Source: Artemia franciscana (lineage: Eukaryota; Arthropoda; Branchiopoda; Anostraca; Artemiidae). From it: a stretch of DNA of 64,000 nucleotides. The translations under genes and the position numbers were made by a program. Where the stretch lies: the NCBI RefSeq assembly GCF_032884065.1, contig NC_088883.1:24671637-24735636 (forward strand), in the 5' to 3' direction. Positions 1-10,498 of the stretch are shown here, piece by piece. Each line of letters begins with the position of its first letter. Within the stretch, counting starts at the first letter, position 1. Below the pieces are notes generated by a model. That model was not told the DNA's origin and made no database searches. It saw only the letters and a program-made list of their open reading frames with translations.

Positions 1-172
1 AAAAATCTTCAAGACAGGAATTACAATCTTTAATTTGTACTGCATATCCTCTTTGCAATTCACATGGATTGCATAAACTACACTTTTCGTCATAGTCATC
101 AGCAATAGTACAATTCTTACAGGATGACGAGCTGCCCAATGTATATAAACATATTCGACATGTGAAGAACAT
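1..172 (-). CDS. Cysteine-rich open frame, partial, unidentified
   Basis: Reading the minus strand from the ATG at 172 to the window edge gives 57 codons without a stop. Nine are cysteine, at residues 5, 8, 18, 21, 31, 34, 37, 51 and 54, so the layout is CxxC, CxxC, CxxCxxC, CxxC. That spacing suggests a metal-binding or disulphide-rich module. I do not recognise the family. The frame continues upstream of the ATG for about 11 codons to an in-frame TAA near 207; a possible acceptor AG lies close to that stop, so this could also be an internal exon. It is short enough to be open by chance; the regular cysteine spacing is the main support. Confidence 0.35.
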   Translation of the reverse strand, partial: MFFTCRICLYTLGSSSSCKNCTIADDYDEKCSLCNPCELQRGYAVQIKDCNSCLEDF

Positions 173-734
173 TTTTTTCACTGTTGACTGTTTCACTTCC
201 GAAAAGAAACTGACTTACGATCGATAAAATGAATTTTTTTTACTTCTAGAGAGAGAGGAGGAGTAATCAAATGACGTCACAAAACCTGTTTGGTCAGGAT
301 TTTTCTTCTTATTTGCTGTTGCCATGCAAAAGAAAGTCTGTCTTAAATAAGTTCTAGGTAGTCATGAAAAGCAAATCAACAATACCGTTTCCTTTTGTTT
401 TCATTAGTATGTCAGTAAACTGAGTAAACACATTTGGTCCGCAACGCATAAGTCTCACACAATAATCGAAAGATGGAGAAGTATATTTCGTTAATATCGT
501 CAAGTATTCTTTGAGAGAATATTTTTCTTTGCAGAAATTACTTTTGAAAATGATCGTTTAGATTCAAACATTTTCCAAAGTTACAAGATTCTGCAAGATT
601 TTTTGTTTCACAAATCTATCAATGTTTTAATCCTGACAAGCTCAATGATGATTATGAAGAGTGGTGAAATTTAGAAATATATTGACACTCTGGCATCCCA
701 AAGCTTATTTATCAGAAGGGCACTTGATTCAGGT
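173..734. other. No gene seen
   Basis: AT-rich sequence with many stops in all frames. I see no repeat family from elsewhere in the window and no convincing exon. Confidence 0.5.
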
Positions 735-752
735 CTTCTGCCTGCTTCTATA

Positions 753-1007
753 TTGATTGACATCAAGAAAGTATTTGACAGTATGGATCATACAATCATA
801 CTGGGAAATCAGGAATATATTGGAGTGAGAGGGATATGCCTGCGATGGTTTGAATCTTACCTTCAAAATAGGTGCATCTACATTGTTGACGACCCGAAAA
901 TGACACTACTGTGGTATGCCCCAGCGATCTATCCTCGGTGCCTTTTTTTAGTCCATGTAAATGACCTAACTCGTATCCTTACCCCGAACCATGACATTAA
1001 AAAATGA
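753..1007 (+). pseudogene. LINE reverse transcriptase fragment, first copy of duplicated block
   Basis: The frame starts with IKKVFDSMDH, which is RT motif A, and continues into GIRG/GVRG-W-F-SYLQNR, typical of LINE reverse transcriptases between motifs A and B. The motif B region (PQGSILGPLLF in the sister copy) is damaged by a frameshift around 900-925, reading as an altered YPRCLFLVHVNDLT. No motif C (xADD) follows. It is a close relative of the segment starting about 391 bases downstream. Confidence 0.75.
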
Positions 1008-1130
1008 TGTCACCTATGCTTTGATCAAACATCTGAGGACATTACTAACGAGCAAGATAAACTTATATTAAAACTTACAAATAACATAAGATAAACTTAT
1101 ACTGCAATGACGACACTACAATGACCTGCC

Positions 1131-1647
1131 GTGAACTCGACATGCTCTCACTCCAGTGAAAGCTTCGACAGTATGAATCGTACGATCTTACTAGAAAAGC
1201 TGGGACATATTGGAGTGAGAGGGATAGGCCTAGAATGGTTTGAATCTTACCTTCAAAATAGATGTATCTACATTGATGACGACCCGAAGAACGACACTAC
1301 TGTGAAATTTGGTGTGCCTCAGGGATCAATCCTCGGTCCCCTTTTGTTTTTAATCCATGTAAATGACCCAACTAGTATCCTTAGCACGAACCAGGACATT
1401 CCGAAATGCTGTAACCTATGCTTGGATGAAACAACTGAGGATATTGCTAACGAGCAAGATAATCCTATACTACAATGACGAAACTACAATGACTTGCTGC
1501 GGACTCGACATGCCTTCACTCCAGTGGCAGCTTGAAAACATCATTGAAGAGACCTCTATGTGGGTGGATACCAACAAACTCGCCATCAATGTCGAAAAAT
1601 CTTGCATCCTATTATTTTCTGGGGTAGGAACATTCACCCGCAAATAA
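1131..1647 (+). pseudogene. LINE reverse transcriptase fragment, second copy
   Basis: Two overlapping frames. The first (1131-1478) has FDSMNRTILLEKL (motif A), the WFESYLQNR segment and an intact GVPQGSILGPLLFLIHVND (motif B). The second (1363-1647) carries the block after motif C, with W..TNKLAINVEKSCILLFSG, which matches the conserved N-K-x-x-N-x-x-K-T/S region of LINE RT. The catalytic motif C lies in the frame-shifted zone near 1440-1500 and is not intact. Confidence 0.8.
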
Positions 1648-1878
1648 CAGGGATTTGTGACGTCTCGTGGAAAGGTTCTACAACCAGAAAACGGATGTGG
1701 AAAATATTTACGAGCAATAGTGGATAAAACCTTTTCTTTTCTTCCTCACATCCATGCTGTAGAATTAAAGCTTTCAGGGAATCTGGGTGTCAGGAAGAAA
1801 TAGAAGCTTAAATCCCCATGTAAAACCCTTACCCTTCTCTTCCATGCGCTCATTAAACCCCACTTACAATATTGCGCA

Positions 1879-2259
1879 ATGATATGGCTGTCAAGTTTCA
1901 AATCCCACCTGAAAAAACTAGATTCCGTCCACAAGAATGCCTCAAAGATCATCAAACACACTGAAGATTATCTGTCACTGAAATCACTGTTTCAGCTTTC
2001 CTGCTTGGTATTTGCTTTCAGATTCTTGTCCGGCTTCCTTCCACCACCTTTTAGGAATCTATTCCATTTGGTAATCGAACAGTACCTTCCAATTACAAGA
2101 CTATCTGCAAAGATCCATATTCGACATGCACCAACAGTGAAGTCGGATTTTTCACCTGACATCGTTGGCGCTAAGGCTTATAATACTCTACCACTTGAGC
2201 TGAGGGGTAGGAACTCCCTTGGTTCCTTCAAAAAGAGAATAAAAAATTATCTTATTTGA
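1879..2259 (+). pseudogene. LINE C-terminal domain fragment
   Basis: 126 codons matching the region after the RT thumb of CR1/Jockey-like elements: a K-LDSVHKNASKII stretch, then L-SLFQLSCLVFAFRFLSG, and an ending of NTLPLELRGRNSLGSFKKRI before the stop. A second, related copy of this tail is at 6197-6494, which supports the assignment to one LINE family in this genome. The domain lies in the expected place, downstream of the RT pieces. Confidence 0.75.
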
Positions 2260-2550
2260 AATGGATTAAATTGAATAAGAATTTTGAATAGATAAGAAAT
2301 TTTAGTCATTACTGAGTATTTTTTTCTGTGGGGATTGGAGTGGTTTGCTCCTGGATGAAAAGCTGAGGAATTGTAAGGATAATTTGTTAGTAGGGTAATG
2401 GTTGCATCGAGAAGTGGAGGGAGAGCCATAATGCGTAATTAATTTTGAGGCGATAAGGGATTTGGCATGCATTTTTGCATAGAGACGAGAGATTGTGTAT
2501 GTTATGACTGTTATATTTTTTTTTAATAGACCCAAATGAACTGAACTGAA

Positions 2551-3687
2551 CCCTTCGCCACTACTTAGGTAAGTAAACCATAGCCTGCGTAAGCTATATC
2601 ACAACAAGCCTCGTTGATTTGCGAAATGACATCATCCTCAATAAATTTGTATAGGTAAACAATAACATCTCCTATAGCATTACATAACAGAAAGCTGAAC
2701 ATAATTGATCAATAATCAATAATAGCTACGTCTTGGGGGCTAGCAACTTTGATAATACCCCCTATGTGTCTGCTCAAAGTCATTATGGCGCCACTACTCG
2801 CATGAAATTTGTCATATATCTGACCCATCTAACCATTGCCATAATTATGTTTGTATCTGATACCTAGGTCTTACTATAGACAAACTTCTTGATAAAATCA
2901 AAATTTCTCATGACTAAATGGCTAATTATGTATGCCATTAGTAATTCCTTTAGTTGGATAATGTTCAACTTTCACGCATAAAAATTGTGAATGACCAACT
3001 GGAATCAAGAGCTAAAGCATAGCTTTTTGAAACTAGAACAGATGAAAGCATGGAAAACAAGTTTTCTGTTTGCAAGAGATACAGAAGAACGGAATATGGC
3101 ATTAAAGTTTAAGGTTCCTACTGAAAGCCCTGATCTCTGTTTCATGACCCTTCAGCCAGGGAGTGTGATAGGGGCCTGGAGGTCAGCCATCCTGAAGTTC
3201 AAATATAATGCATTATGTAACAGAGAGGTTATTATAATATATGAAATATAAATACTACTAAATTCTGACTAAAATACTTTTTAATTATATATTTAAGTAC
3301 ATAAAAATTATTCCATATAAATAATATTGTATTAGCAGGTAATATTAAATTAGTTTTTATACATACTTTTGCGACCACTTTTTGGTTATTTTTATTTTCC
3401 ACTTCTGAGATACAGGTATAAAGTTAAAATCAAGAAAAACACTTGCCATTCATGAAACTTGTTTTTTTAGTTATCGATAGATATGAGTGTGCTGGGTCTT
3501 GGGCACGAAACTGGTCCGCTCCCCTTCAGGATTTATCATGCTAGCTGAAAGACAACTATCATTTTAAGATTTTGACTGACGAATTCACACGTTTTGAACT
3601 AGATGTGTGCATTATTATGTGAACTTCACTTTCACGTGTTCATTACCTTTTTTATTCACCATTGAGTGAAAAAGAAAGCTATGAAGT
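2551..3687. other. No recognised gene; one orphan open frame
   Basis: Mostly unremarkable AT-rich sequence. An 86-codon plus-strand frame at 2991-3251 has a reasonably balanced composition (for example FMTLQPGSVIGAWRSA) but no family I recognise and no clear splice context. I do not call it a gene. Confidence 0.4.
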
Positions 3688-4035
3688 AGGGGAGGGATGC
3701 AAACTAGGTTGAAAATAACCACTAAAATCTTGTATTTATATTATTAAACCATAAAAGAGGGGAGGGGTGCAACCTAGATAAAAAAATAACCATTAAAATC
3801 TTGTATTTATATTATTGAAGCGTAAAAGAGGGGAGGGGTGCAACCTAGATCGAAAATAACCATTGAAATCTTGGATTTATATTATTGGGCCATAAAAGAC
3901 GGGTGCAACCTAGATCTAAAATAGCCATTGAAATATTGTATTTATATTATTGAAGCATAAAAGAGGGGAGGGGTACAACCTAGATCAAAAATGGTTATTA
4001 AATCTTGTATATTTACATTATTGAAGCATAAAACG
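3688..4035 (+). repeat. Tandem repeat, about 71 bp x 5
   Basis: Five head-to-tail copies marked by GCAACCTAGATC and TTGTATTTATATTATT at about 3698, 3769, 3840, 3904 and 3976 (spacings 71, 71, 64, 72). The fourth copy lacks the GAGGG stretch at its start. Copies differ by a few substitutions each. Confidence 0.9.
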
Positions 4036-4261
4036 AATTTTTTTTTATTATCTGGGGTGCGACCGGGAGCTTTGTTTTCACCGCGATTTAGTACCATCCT
4101 AGATTAGGGGCTCCTCAGTTGAAAATATCTTAGAAAAATAGTACCACTGGATTCCTAATTTTATGCTCTTTTTAATATCAGATTCAAATTCCTATTCAAA
4201 TTCCAGAAACTCTTCTTTTAGGGTTAAAAAACATAAAATTAAGCAATTTACGATTTATCTA

Positions 4262-4376
4262 TTCAGATAGGACGGGTGTCGTGTGTAGTCTTGGAGTATT
4301 GATCGTGATGAATAAGAAAGGTTTTACTTCTTGCTTAGGTTGTGAAGGTACTAATAATAAAATTGTACTTTTTGGG
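4262..4376 (+). pseudogene. RTE-like LINE endonuclease fragment
   Basis: The frame reads GVLIVMNKKGFTSCLGCEG followed by TNNKIVLF. This matches a conserved block of RTE-type endonucleases (G-x-G/L-x-x-NK-x-x-x-S-C-L-G-W-E-G-x-N). The same block occurs on the minus strand near 29130-29070, next to RTE reverse transcriptase. Only about 38 codons remain. The fragment runs directly into the pyrimidine-rich repeat that starts near 4388. Confidence 0.6.
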
Positions 4377-4387
4377 CTGGGACAAAA

Positions 4388-6196
4388 ACAAGAGCTAAGA
4401 GCTCATATGGCACTTTTGACGAGGCAAGAAGAGCTAAGAGCCAAGAGATCATACGGTATGAGCTCTAACAAAATTCTAGGAATCAATAGATTGATTTAAA
4501 AGGAAAATCAGAGGCTTAATGCCGGTCAGGATTTAAAATAAGAACTCTGAGTCACGAGTTCCTTCTAAATATTAAAATTCATCAAGATCCGATCACCCAC
4601 TCGTAAGTTATAAATACCTCATTTTTTCTAATTTTTCCTCTCCCTTTAGCCCCCCAGATGATCGAATCTGGGAAAACGACCTTATCAAGTCAGTTTGTGC
4701 AGCTCCCTGACATGCCTATCAATTTGCATCGTCCTAGCACGTCCAGAAACACCAAACTCGCCAAATCACTGAGCCCCTCCCCCCAACTCCCCCAAAGAGA
4801 GCGAATCCGGTATGGTTACATCAATCATGTATCAAGGACATTTGCTTATTCTATCCACCAAGCTTCATCCGATTCCTCCACTCCAAGTGTTTTCCAAGAT
4901 TTCCCCTTCCAACTCCTCCTAATGTCAAAAAATCTGGTTTGAAATTAGAGCTCCGAGACATGAATTCCTTCTAAATATCAAATTTTATTAAGATCCGATC
5001 ACCTATTCGTAAGATAAAAAATACCCCAATTTTCACGTTTTCCAAGAATTCCGGTTTCCCCCTCCAACTCCCCCCAATGTCACAGGATCTGGTCGGAATT
5101 TAAAATTAGAGCTTTAAAGCACAAGATAAGTTACACTTTCACACTTTCATAAGTTACAAATACCTAATTTTTCCACATTACCCCCCCCCCCCCCAACTCC
5201 ACCAAAGAGAGAATATCCGGTCCGGTTATGTAAGTCATGCATCTTAGACAGGTTTTTATTCTTCCCATCCAGTTTCATCCTGATCTCTCCGCTTTAAGTA
5301 TTTTCTAAGATTTCCGACCCCCCCCCCAACTCTCTCCCCCCAATGACGCTAGATTCGGTTGAGATTCAAAGTAAGAGATCTGAGTTATGCGGTCCTTCTA
5401 AATATGAAGTTTCATGAAGATCCGATCACTCATTCGTAAGTTAAAAATACGTCATTTTTTCTAACTTTTCAGAAGTAACCCCCCCCCCCCTATAGAGCAG
5501 ATCCGTTCCAATTATGTAAATCATGTATCTAAGACTTCTGCTTATTTTTCCAACCAAATTTCATCCCGATCCCTCCAATCTAAGCGTTTTCCATGATTTT
5601 AGGTTCCCCCACCCCAAACTCCCCCCAATGCCACCAGATCTGGTCGGGATTTAAAACAAGAGCTTTGAGACACGATATTCTTCTAAATATCAAATTTCAT
5701 TGAGATCCGATCACCCGTTCGGAAGTTATTAATACCTCATTTTTTCTGATTTTTCAGAATTGAATCCCCCCCCCAAGTACCCCAAAGAGAGCGGATCCGT
5801 TCTGGTTATGTCAATCATGTATCTAGGACTTGTGCTTATTTTTCCCATCAAGTTTCATCCCGATCCCTCCACTCTAAGTGTTTTCCAAGATTTTAGGATT
5901 CCCCCTCCCCCCTCCAATGTCAGAAGATCCGGTCAGGATTTAAAATAACAGCTCTGAGACACGATGTCCTTCCAAACATCAAATTTCATTAAGATTTAAT
6001 CAACCGTTCGTAAGTTAAAAATACTTCATTTTTTCTATTTTTTCCGAATTAACGGGCCCCCACTCCCCCACCCCAGATGGTCAAATCGGGAAAACGACTA
6101 TTTCTAATTTAATTTGGTCCGGTCCCTGATAGGCCTGCCAAATTTCATCGTTCTAGCTTACCTGGAAGTGCCTAAAGTAGCAAAACCGGAACCGAC
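4388..6196 (+). repeat. Pyrimidine-rich dispersed repeat (family P), copy 1
   Basis: Shares its whole layout with 31460-32892. It begins with GAGCTCATATG repeats around AAGAGCTAAGAGCC, then several internal units of about 290 bp, each with GATCCGATCACCC, TAAGTTAAAAATAC, a poly-C run of 8-12 bases and AAAGAGAGCGGATCC. Unit marks fall near 4793, 5206, 5500 and 5789, with an additional partial unit near 5030. The copy stops at about 6196 inside its terminal block, and its last ~40 bases reappear at 8567, after inserted DNA. No coding capacity is evident. Confidence 0.85.
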
Positions 6197-6494
6197 AATG
6201 AAAATTATTGGAAATGTAGACGACTATCTGTCCCTTGGTTCCCTTTACCGTCTGTTGTGCTCAGTTTTTGCTTTTAAATTTTTATCCGGTTTACTTCCAA
6301 ATCCCTTCCACAATCTGTTTCGGTTGATATCTGAACAACATAATCGAAACACGCGCTCTGCCTTTGACCTTCAAGTGAGACGAACTCCAACAGTAAGTTC
6401 AGATTTTTCTCCGGATGTAGCATATGCAAAAGTGTGGAACATGCTTCCAAATGAGATGAGATGTAGGAGCTCCCTCGGGTCTTTCAAAAATTAA
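6197..6494 (+). pseudogene. LINE C-terminal fragment inserted in family P repeat
   Basis: About 98 codons (DDYLSLGSLYRLLCSVFAFK through RSSLGSFKN) align with the tail at 1879-2259. It begins abruptly at the junction with the family P repeat, so it is a 5'-truncated LINE insertion. The frame ends where the foldback element begins. Its natural C-terminus and 3' UTR appear to continue at 8237 on the far side of that element, where the bases read in frame as LNKYLVKGQ and a stop. Confidence 0.75.
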
Positions 6495-6794
6495 ATAAAA
6501 AAAACTAGTTTTTTTAACTGAAAGTAAGGAGCGACATTAAAACTTAAAACGAACAGAAATTACTCCGTATATGAAATGGGTTGTCCCCTCCGCAGTCCCT
6601 CGCTCTTTACGCTAAAGTTTGACTCTTTGCCACAATTCTACTTTTTAAAACAACTAAAAACTTTAGCGTAAAGAGCGTGGGACTGCGGAGGGGACAACCC
6701 ATTTCATATACGGAGTAATTTCTGTTCGTTTTAAGTTTTAATGTCGCTCCTTACTTTCAGTTAAAAAAACTAGTTTTTTTTATTTAATTTCTGA
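6484..6794. repeat. Long inverted repeat, arms ~137 bp
   Basis: Symmetrical about position 6639. Left arm 6484-6620, right arm 6658-6794, differing at only a few positions. On either strand it would fold as a long hairpin with a 37 base loop. The high identity suggests recent formation or gene conversion between arms; the corresponding repeats in copies 2 and 3 are more diverged. Confidence 0.95.
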
Positions 6795-8236
6795 ACGTTT
6801 TTGAATTAATGCATGTTTGATTTTGGCACTCCGCAAATAAATTATTGAAATGAAATTAGTATATTAATTTTTTTTGGCTAAATGGCTTTCTCTTAGTTTT
6901 GATCAGACGATTTTGAGAAATAGGGGGTGGGGAAGGAGGCCTAGCTGCCCTCCAATTTTTCGGTTACTTAAAAAGGCTACTAGAACTTTTAATATTCAAC
7001 GAACGTTTTTATTAGTAAAAAATATACGTAACTTAAGAATTAACTTACGTAACAAACTTTTATATTCTTATATTTTTATTATGTGTACGAGGGGGTTTGT
7101 ACCCTCGTTAATACCTCGCTCTTTACACTAAATCGTAAGTTTTGTTCCAATTCTTTAAGAATGACCCCTGAATCAAATAGGCCGTAGAATAAATAGTTGA
7201 AATCACTAAAAATATTTTAGCATAAAGAGCGAGGTATTTATCTCCTCCTAAATACCTCGCTCTTTATGCTAAAGTATTTTTAGAACCCTTCATATGCGTA
7301 ATAATCTCTGTTTGTTTTAAATTTCAATGCTATTCCTTACTTTCATTTGAAAAAACGTTTTCATGTTTATTTTTTCATTGTTTTTTTTATAGTAATGCTA
7401 GAAAATCCTGCGCCCTTTTCATTGAATTTTTTTCCCCCATGGCATATTTCTCCAAGGAAAGATCCTCCCACATAGCCCCCTCCCTCAACCCTACCCCCAA
7501 AACCAAAAAATCCCCCTGAAAACGTCTGTACACTTCCCAATAACCATTATTATATGTAAACACTGGTTGAAGTTTGTAACTTGCAACCCCTCCCCCAGGG
7601 ACTGTGGGGGAGTAAGTCATCCCCAAAAACATAGTTATTAAGATTTTCGACTATGCCAAACAAAATGGCTATCTCAAAATTTTGATCCGTTGACTTTGGG
7701 AAAAAAATGAGCGTGGGAGGGGGCCTAGATGCCCTCCAATTTTTTTGGTCACTTAAAAAGGGCACTAGAACTTTTCATTTCCTTTAGAATGAGCCCTCTT
7801 GCGACATTCTAGGACCACTTGGTCGATACGATGACCCCTGGGAAAAAAAAAAAAACAAAAAAACAAACAAATAAACACGCACCCGTGATTTGTCTTTTGG
7901 CAAAAAATGCAAAATTCCACATTTTTGTAGATAGGAGCTTGAAACTTCTACAGTAGGGTTCTCTGATACGCTGAATCTGATGGTGTCATTTTCGTTAAGA
8001 TCCTACGACTTTTAGGGGGTGTTTCCCCCTATTTTCCTAAATAAGGCAAATTTTCTCAGGCTCGTAACTTTTGATGGCTAAGACTAAACTTGATGAAACT
8101 TATATATTTAAAATCAGCATTAAAATGCAATTCTTTTGATGTAGCTATTTATATCAAAATTCAATTTTTTAGAGTTTTGGTTACTATTGAGCCGGATCGC
8201 TCCTTACTACAGTTCGTTACCACGAACTGTTTGATA
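6484..8236 (+). mobile_element. Foldback element family F, copy 1
   Basis: The element opens with a near-perfect inverted repeat, arms 6484-6620 and 6658-6794 (about 137 bp each, 37 bp spacer). The arm holds AGTAAGGAGCGACAT and CTCTTTACGCTAAAG. A second, weaker inverted block follows at about 7100-7350. The 3' end carries CGCTCCTTACTACAGTTCGT and a small hairpin, ACAGTTCGT-TACC-ACGAACTGT. Thus AGTAAGGAGCG is near both ends in opposite orientation. The interior is two related halves, each with a segment like the 17470-20960 satellite unit (6880-6990 and 7565-7830). No transposase is visible. Confidence 0.8.
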
Positions 8237-8566
8237 ATTTAAATAAATATTTAGTTAAAGGTCAATAAGTGAAAGATAAAAAAAGAAAGATAAATTAAAT
8301 TAGATGAAGTTTAGATTTTTTAGTTTATTTAGGTGAGGTGGTTGTTCGTCCGGGGAGGGAGGGAGGAACCCTATGGTTAAGATTTAAAAAAATATATATA
8401 ATGAGGAGGCGTGTGGTTGTGTCGAAGAGTGAAGTGGGAAAAGTACTGCGTGTTAGTGAAGAATCTTTTATGTTTATGGGTCTCAACGTGAGTTTTGTCA
8501 CAGAGCATTGTATTTTAAGTTTAGTTATTTCCTTTTTTTAATTAAACCCGATTAAACCTTGAACCT
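8237..8566 (+). mobile_element. 3' UTR and tail of the LINE interrupted at 6494
   Basis: The start continues the LINE reading frame for about nine codons to TAA. A non-coding stretch follows, and the block ends in TTAAACC / TTGAACCTT short repeats, like the ACTGA repeats at the 3' end of the LINE at 735-2550. At 8567 the family P repeat resumes. The assignment rests on the join at both ends. Confidence 0.55.
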
Positions 8567-8607
8567 TGACAGACCGACAGAATTTGCGATTGCTATATGC
8601 CATAAAA
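8567..8607 (+). repeat. Terminal block of family P copy 1, resumed after insertion
   Basis: GACAGACCGACAGAATTTGC and then GATTGCTATATG-CCATAAAA match the ends of the copies at 32892 and 48557. Here the hairpin (CACTTGGTTAATACCAAGTG) that the other two copies carry before CCATAAAA is missing. Confidence 0.7.
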
Positions 8608-9837
8608 AGTAGGTTGCCCCTGAATGCCGTGGAAAGAGGTTGTAAGAAAAGATGTCTAGTAAACCGAAGCTACAAAGAATGGTGTAAAGGGTGAATTTGT
8701 TAATAGATTAGGGGGAGGAGAAGCATGTGCAGTTATTTTGGCCTGGTACATTGGTGCAGATTGACAGAAGGGGGGTTGCATTTTTTGAAAACTGAGAGGG
8801 AGGGCTATTTTGTTGTTTTTTTTCAACAAGAATATCAAAAACAGTCATCTGCCACTGAAGATTCCAAAAAAAGATATTTTTCAGAAATCAAGGTGGGGGC
8901 TAAAAATTTTGGGGGCAAATGTCCCCTTGCAACTGATGTCACCGGCCCAGTCTGATATATTACAATCTCAACTGTTCAAGAATTTTTAATTAGTGTTCAT
9001 CTTTATAATGCAAAACTAACGGTCCGGATTGAGGATCAGTTTAGTTTGATGAAGAGTTCGCTTACATTTTCATCTGCTTATTAAGCAAAAAAAGGCTTTG
9101 ATAGCTATAGCCAATACATTTAACAAACATAAGAAAAGCTTGCACCTCATCTCAGCACGAGTCCTACACACTTGGCATAAAACGAGCATCTACACACTTG
9201 GCATAATACGAGTCTGATTGTCTATTCCCTGTGCTTTCTCCTATGCAGCTAAGTTTTCGGACCACTTAGTGAGAATTGAAACCATTGTTTCCACTCACAA
9301 ATTGAAAACCAAATTAACAGTAGCTGAAGAAAAACCAGATTGTGGAAAAAAAAACAGGTTTCCATGTAATATATGTATTTTCTCTAGTTCATTTTTGGTT
9401 GCAAATAGGAATCTCACAGCACTACTAATTAAAAATAAAATATTAAATTTTTACTCATCTGGTCCTTTTTTTTATGGGCAATGATTGATTAATTATCGCT
9501 AGTGTTAACCATTTATTCTAGGAGCCTTTTCTTCAGATAAGAGTTGGCGGTAGTAATTTATTATAGCGACCCCACTCAAGAAGTGAAGTTAGGTTAACCC
9601 AATGAAACATACCTAAATATGATGAAAATATAATACTTTAGAAACGAAATGAAAACTACAGCAAAGAATTATGGAAAGCATGTCGCCCAGAACGAGCTAT
9701 ATTGAATACCTAACCAAAATACTAACTCTATACATTAAATATCTAAGTAAAATGTACCTATATAGTAGTTTATCTCACTGTGCCTAGGCACTATAATACA
9801 CAAATACCTAAGATAATTTCTTAAACCACATTGGCCT
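8608..9837. other. No recognised gene
   Basis: Contains AT-rich unique-looking sequence and a G-rich stretch at 8700-8955 that resembles common short dispersed repeats. The open frames at 8725-8955 and 9218-9484 have no recognisable domain. Confidence 0.4.
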
Positions 9838-10498
9838 GTCATAACATAAAGAAAGAAAACGATCAAAAATAGGATTTTTAAAGGCCAAACGAAAATACTA
9901 AAGAAATCCGCAAAGCAAATATTTCGAGAAAACGAACGTCTCTCTTCTTTAGCGCGAACAAAATAATATAATCAAGGAAAATGCCGAAGAAAAAAAAAAT
10001 GGAAAAAACAAACGCAAGAAGTCAGCCCAACCAAAAGATAAACAAAATTCAATAAAAGCCACAAATTATAAGAATTAAAACCTAATACCTAGCAACTATA
10101 AAGTATAATAAACAGCGCAAATCAAACAGTTTGTTGTAACGAACTGTAAGTAAGGAACGACACGGCTCAATAGTAACCGAAGCTCTAAAAACATAACTTT
10201 TATATTAACAGATATACCAAAGATAAGCCAATATCCACGATTTGCACAAAATCCTAAAAATTATTAACTGCCATTGACGGATACTAACTAAAAACTGAGA
10301 AATAAAAGAGAAAATTCATTCACTCAAACAAAACGAAGAGAAACTCGAAATATTCGCGTCTCTACCGCGTGAACAAAGTTAACGCTAGAGAAGAAAGACG
10401 GCTATTCTCTCGTAATATTCCTTTGTATATTTCTTCAGTATTTTCGTTTGACCTTTAAAAGCCCCTTTTTTGATCGTTTTCTTTCTTTATGACATAAA
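9838..10498. mobile_element. Inverted-repeat element, ~660 bp
   Basis: Arms at about 9838-9960 and 10372-10498 are inverted copies, marked by CATAAAGAAAGAAAACGATC on the left and its complement on the right, and by AAAGGYCAAACGAAAATACT. Identity is clear but with indels. The interior includes a reversed fragment of foldback family F (10112-10215). No coding frame was seen. This is likely a non-autonomous element with long terminal inverted repeats, or a foldback derivative. Confidence 0.75.
10112..10215 (-). repeat. Foldback family F, terminal fragment (reverse)
   Basis: Contains ACGAACTGTAAGTAAGGA, CGACACGGCTCAATAG and the following AT-rich block, which are the reverse complement of the 3' end of copy 1 (about 8135-8236). 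Confidence 0.8.

Larger units (their letters stand above)
735..2550 (+). mobile_element. Degenerate CR1/L2/Jockey-type LINE, 3' part
   Basis: A broken non-LTR retrotransposon with pieces of reverse transcriptase and the C-terminal tail in the right order, but in several frames and with stops. The 5' part (endonuclease and first RT motifs) is missing. The 3' end is AT-rich and finishes near 2550 in short repeats of ACTGA. The central RT block is present twice (about 760-1155 and 1155-1510). Inactive remnant. Confidence 0.8.

Noticed and set aside
6114..6494. 126-codon frame as one gene
   Set aside because: Chimera: its first ~28 codons translate the end of a family P repeat, and only the rest is LINE sequence.
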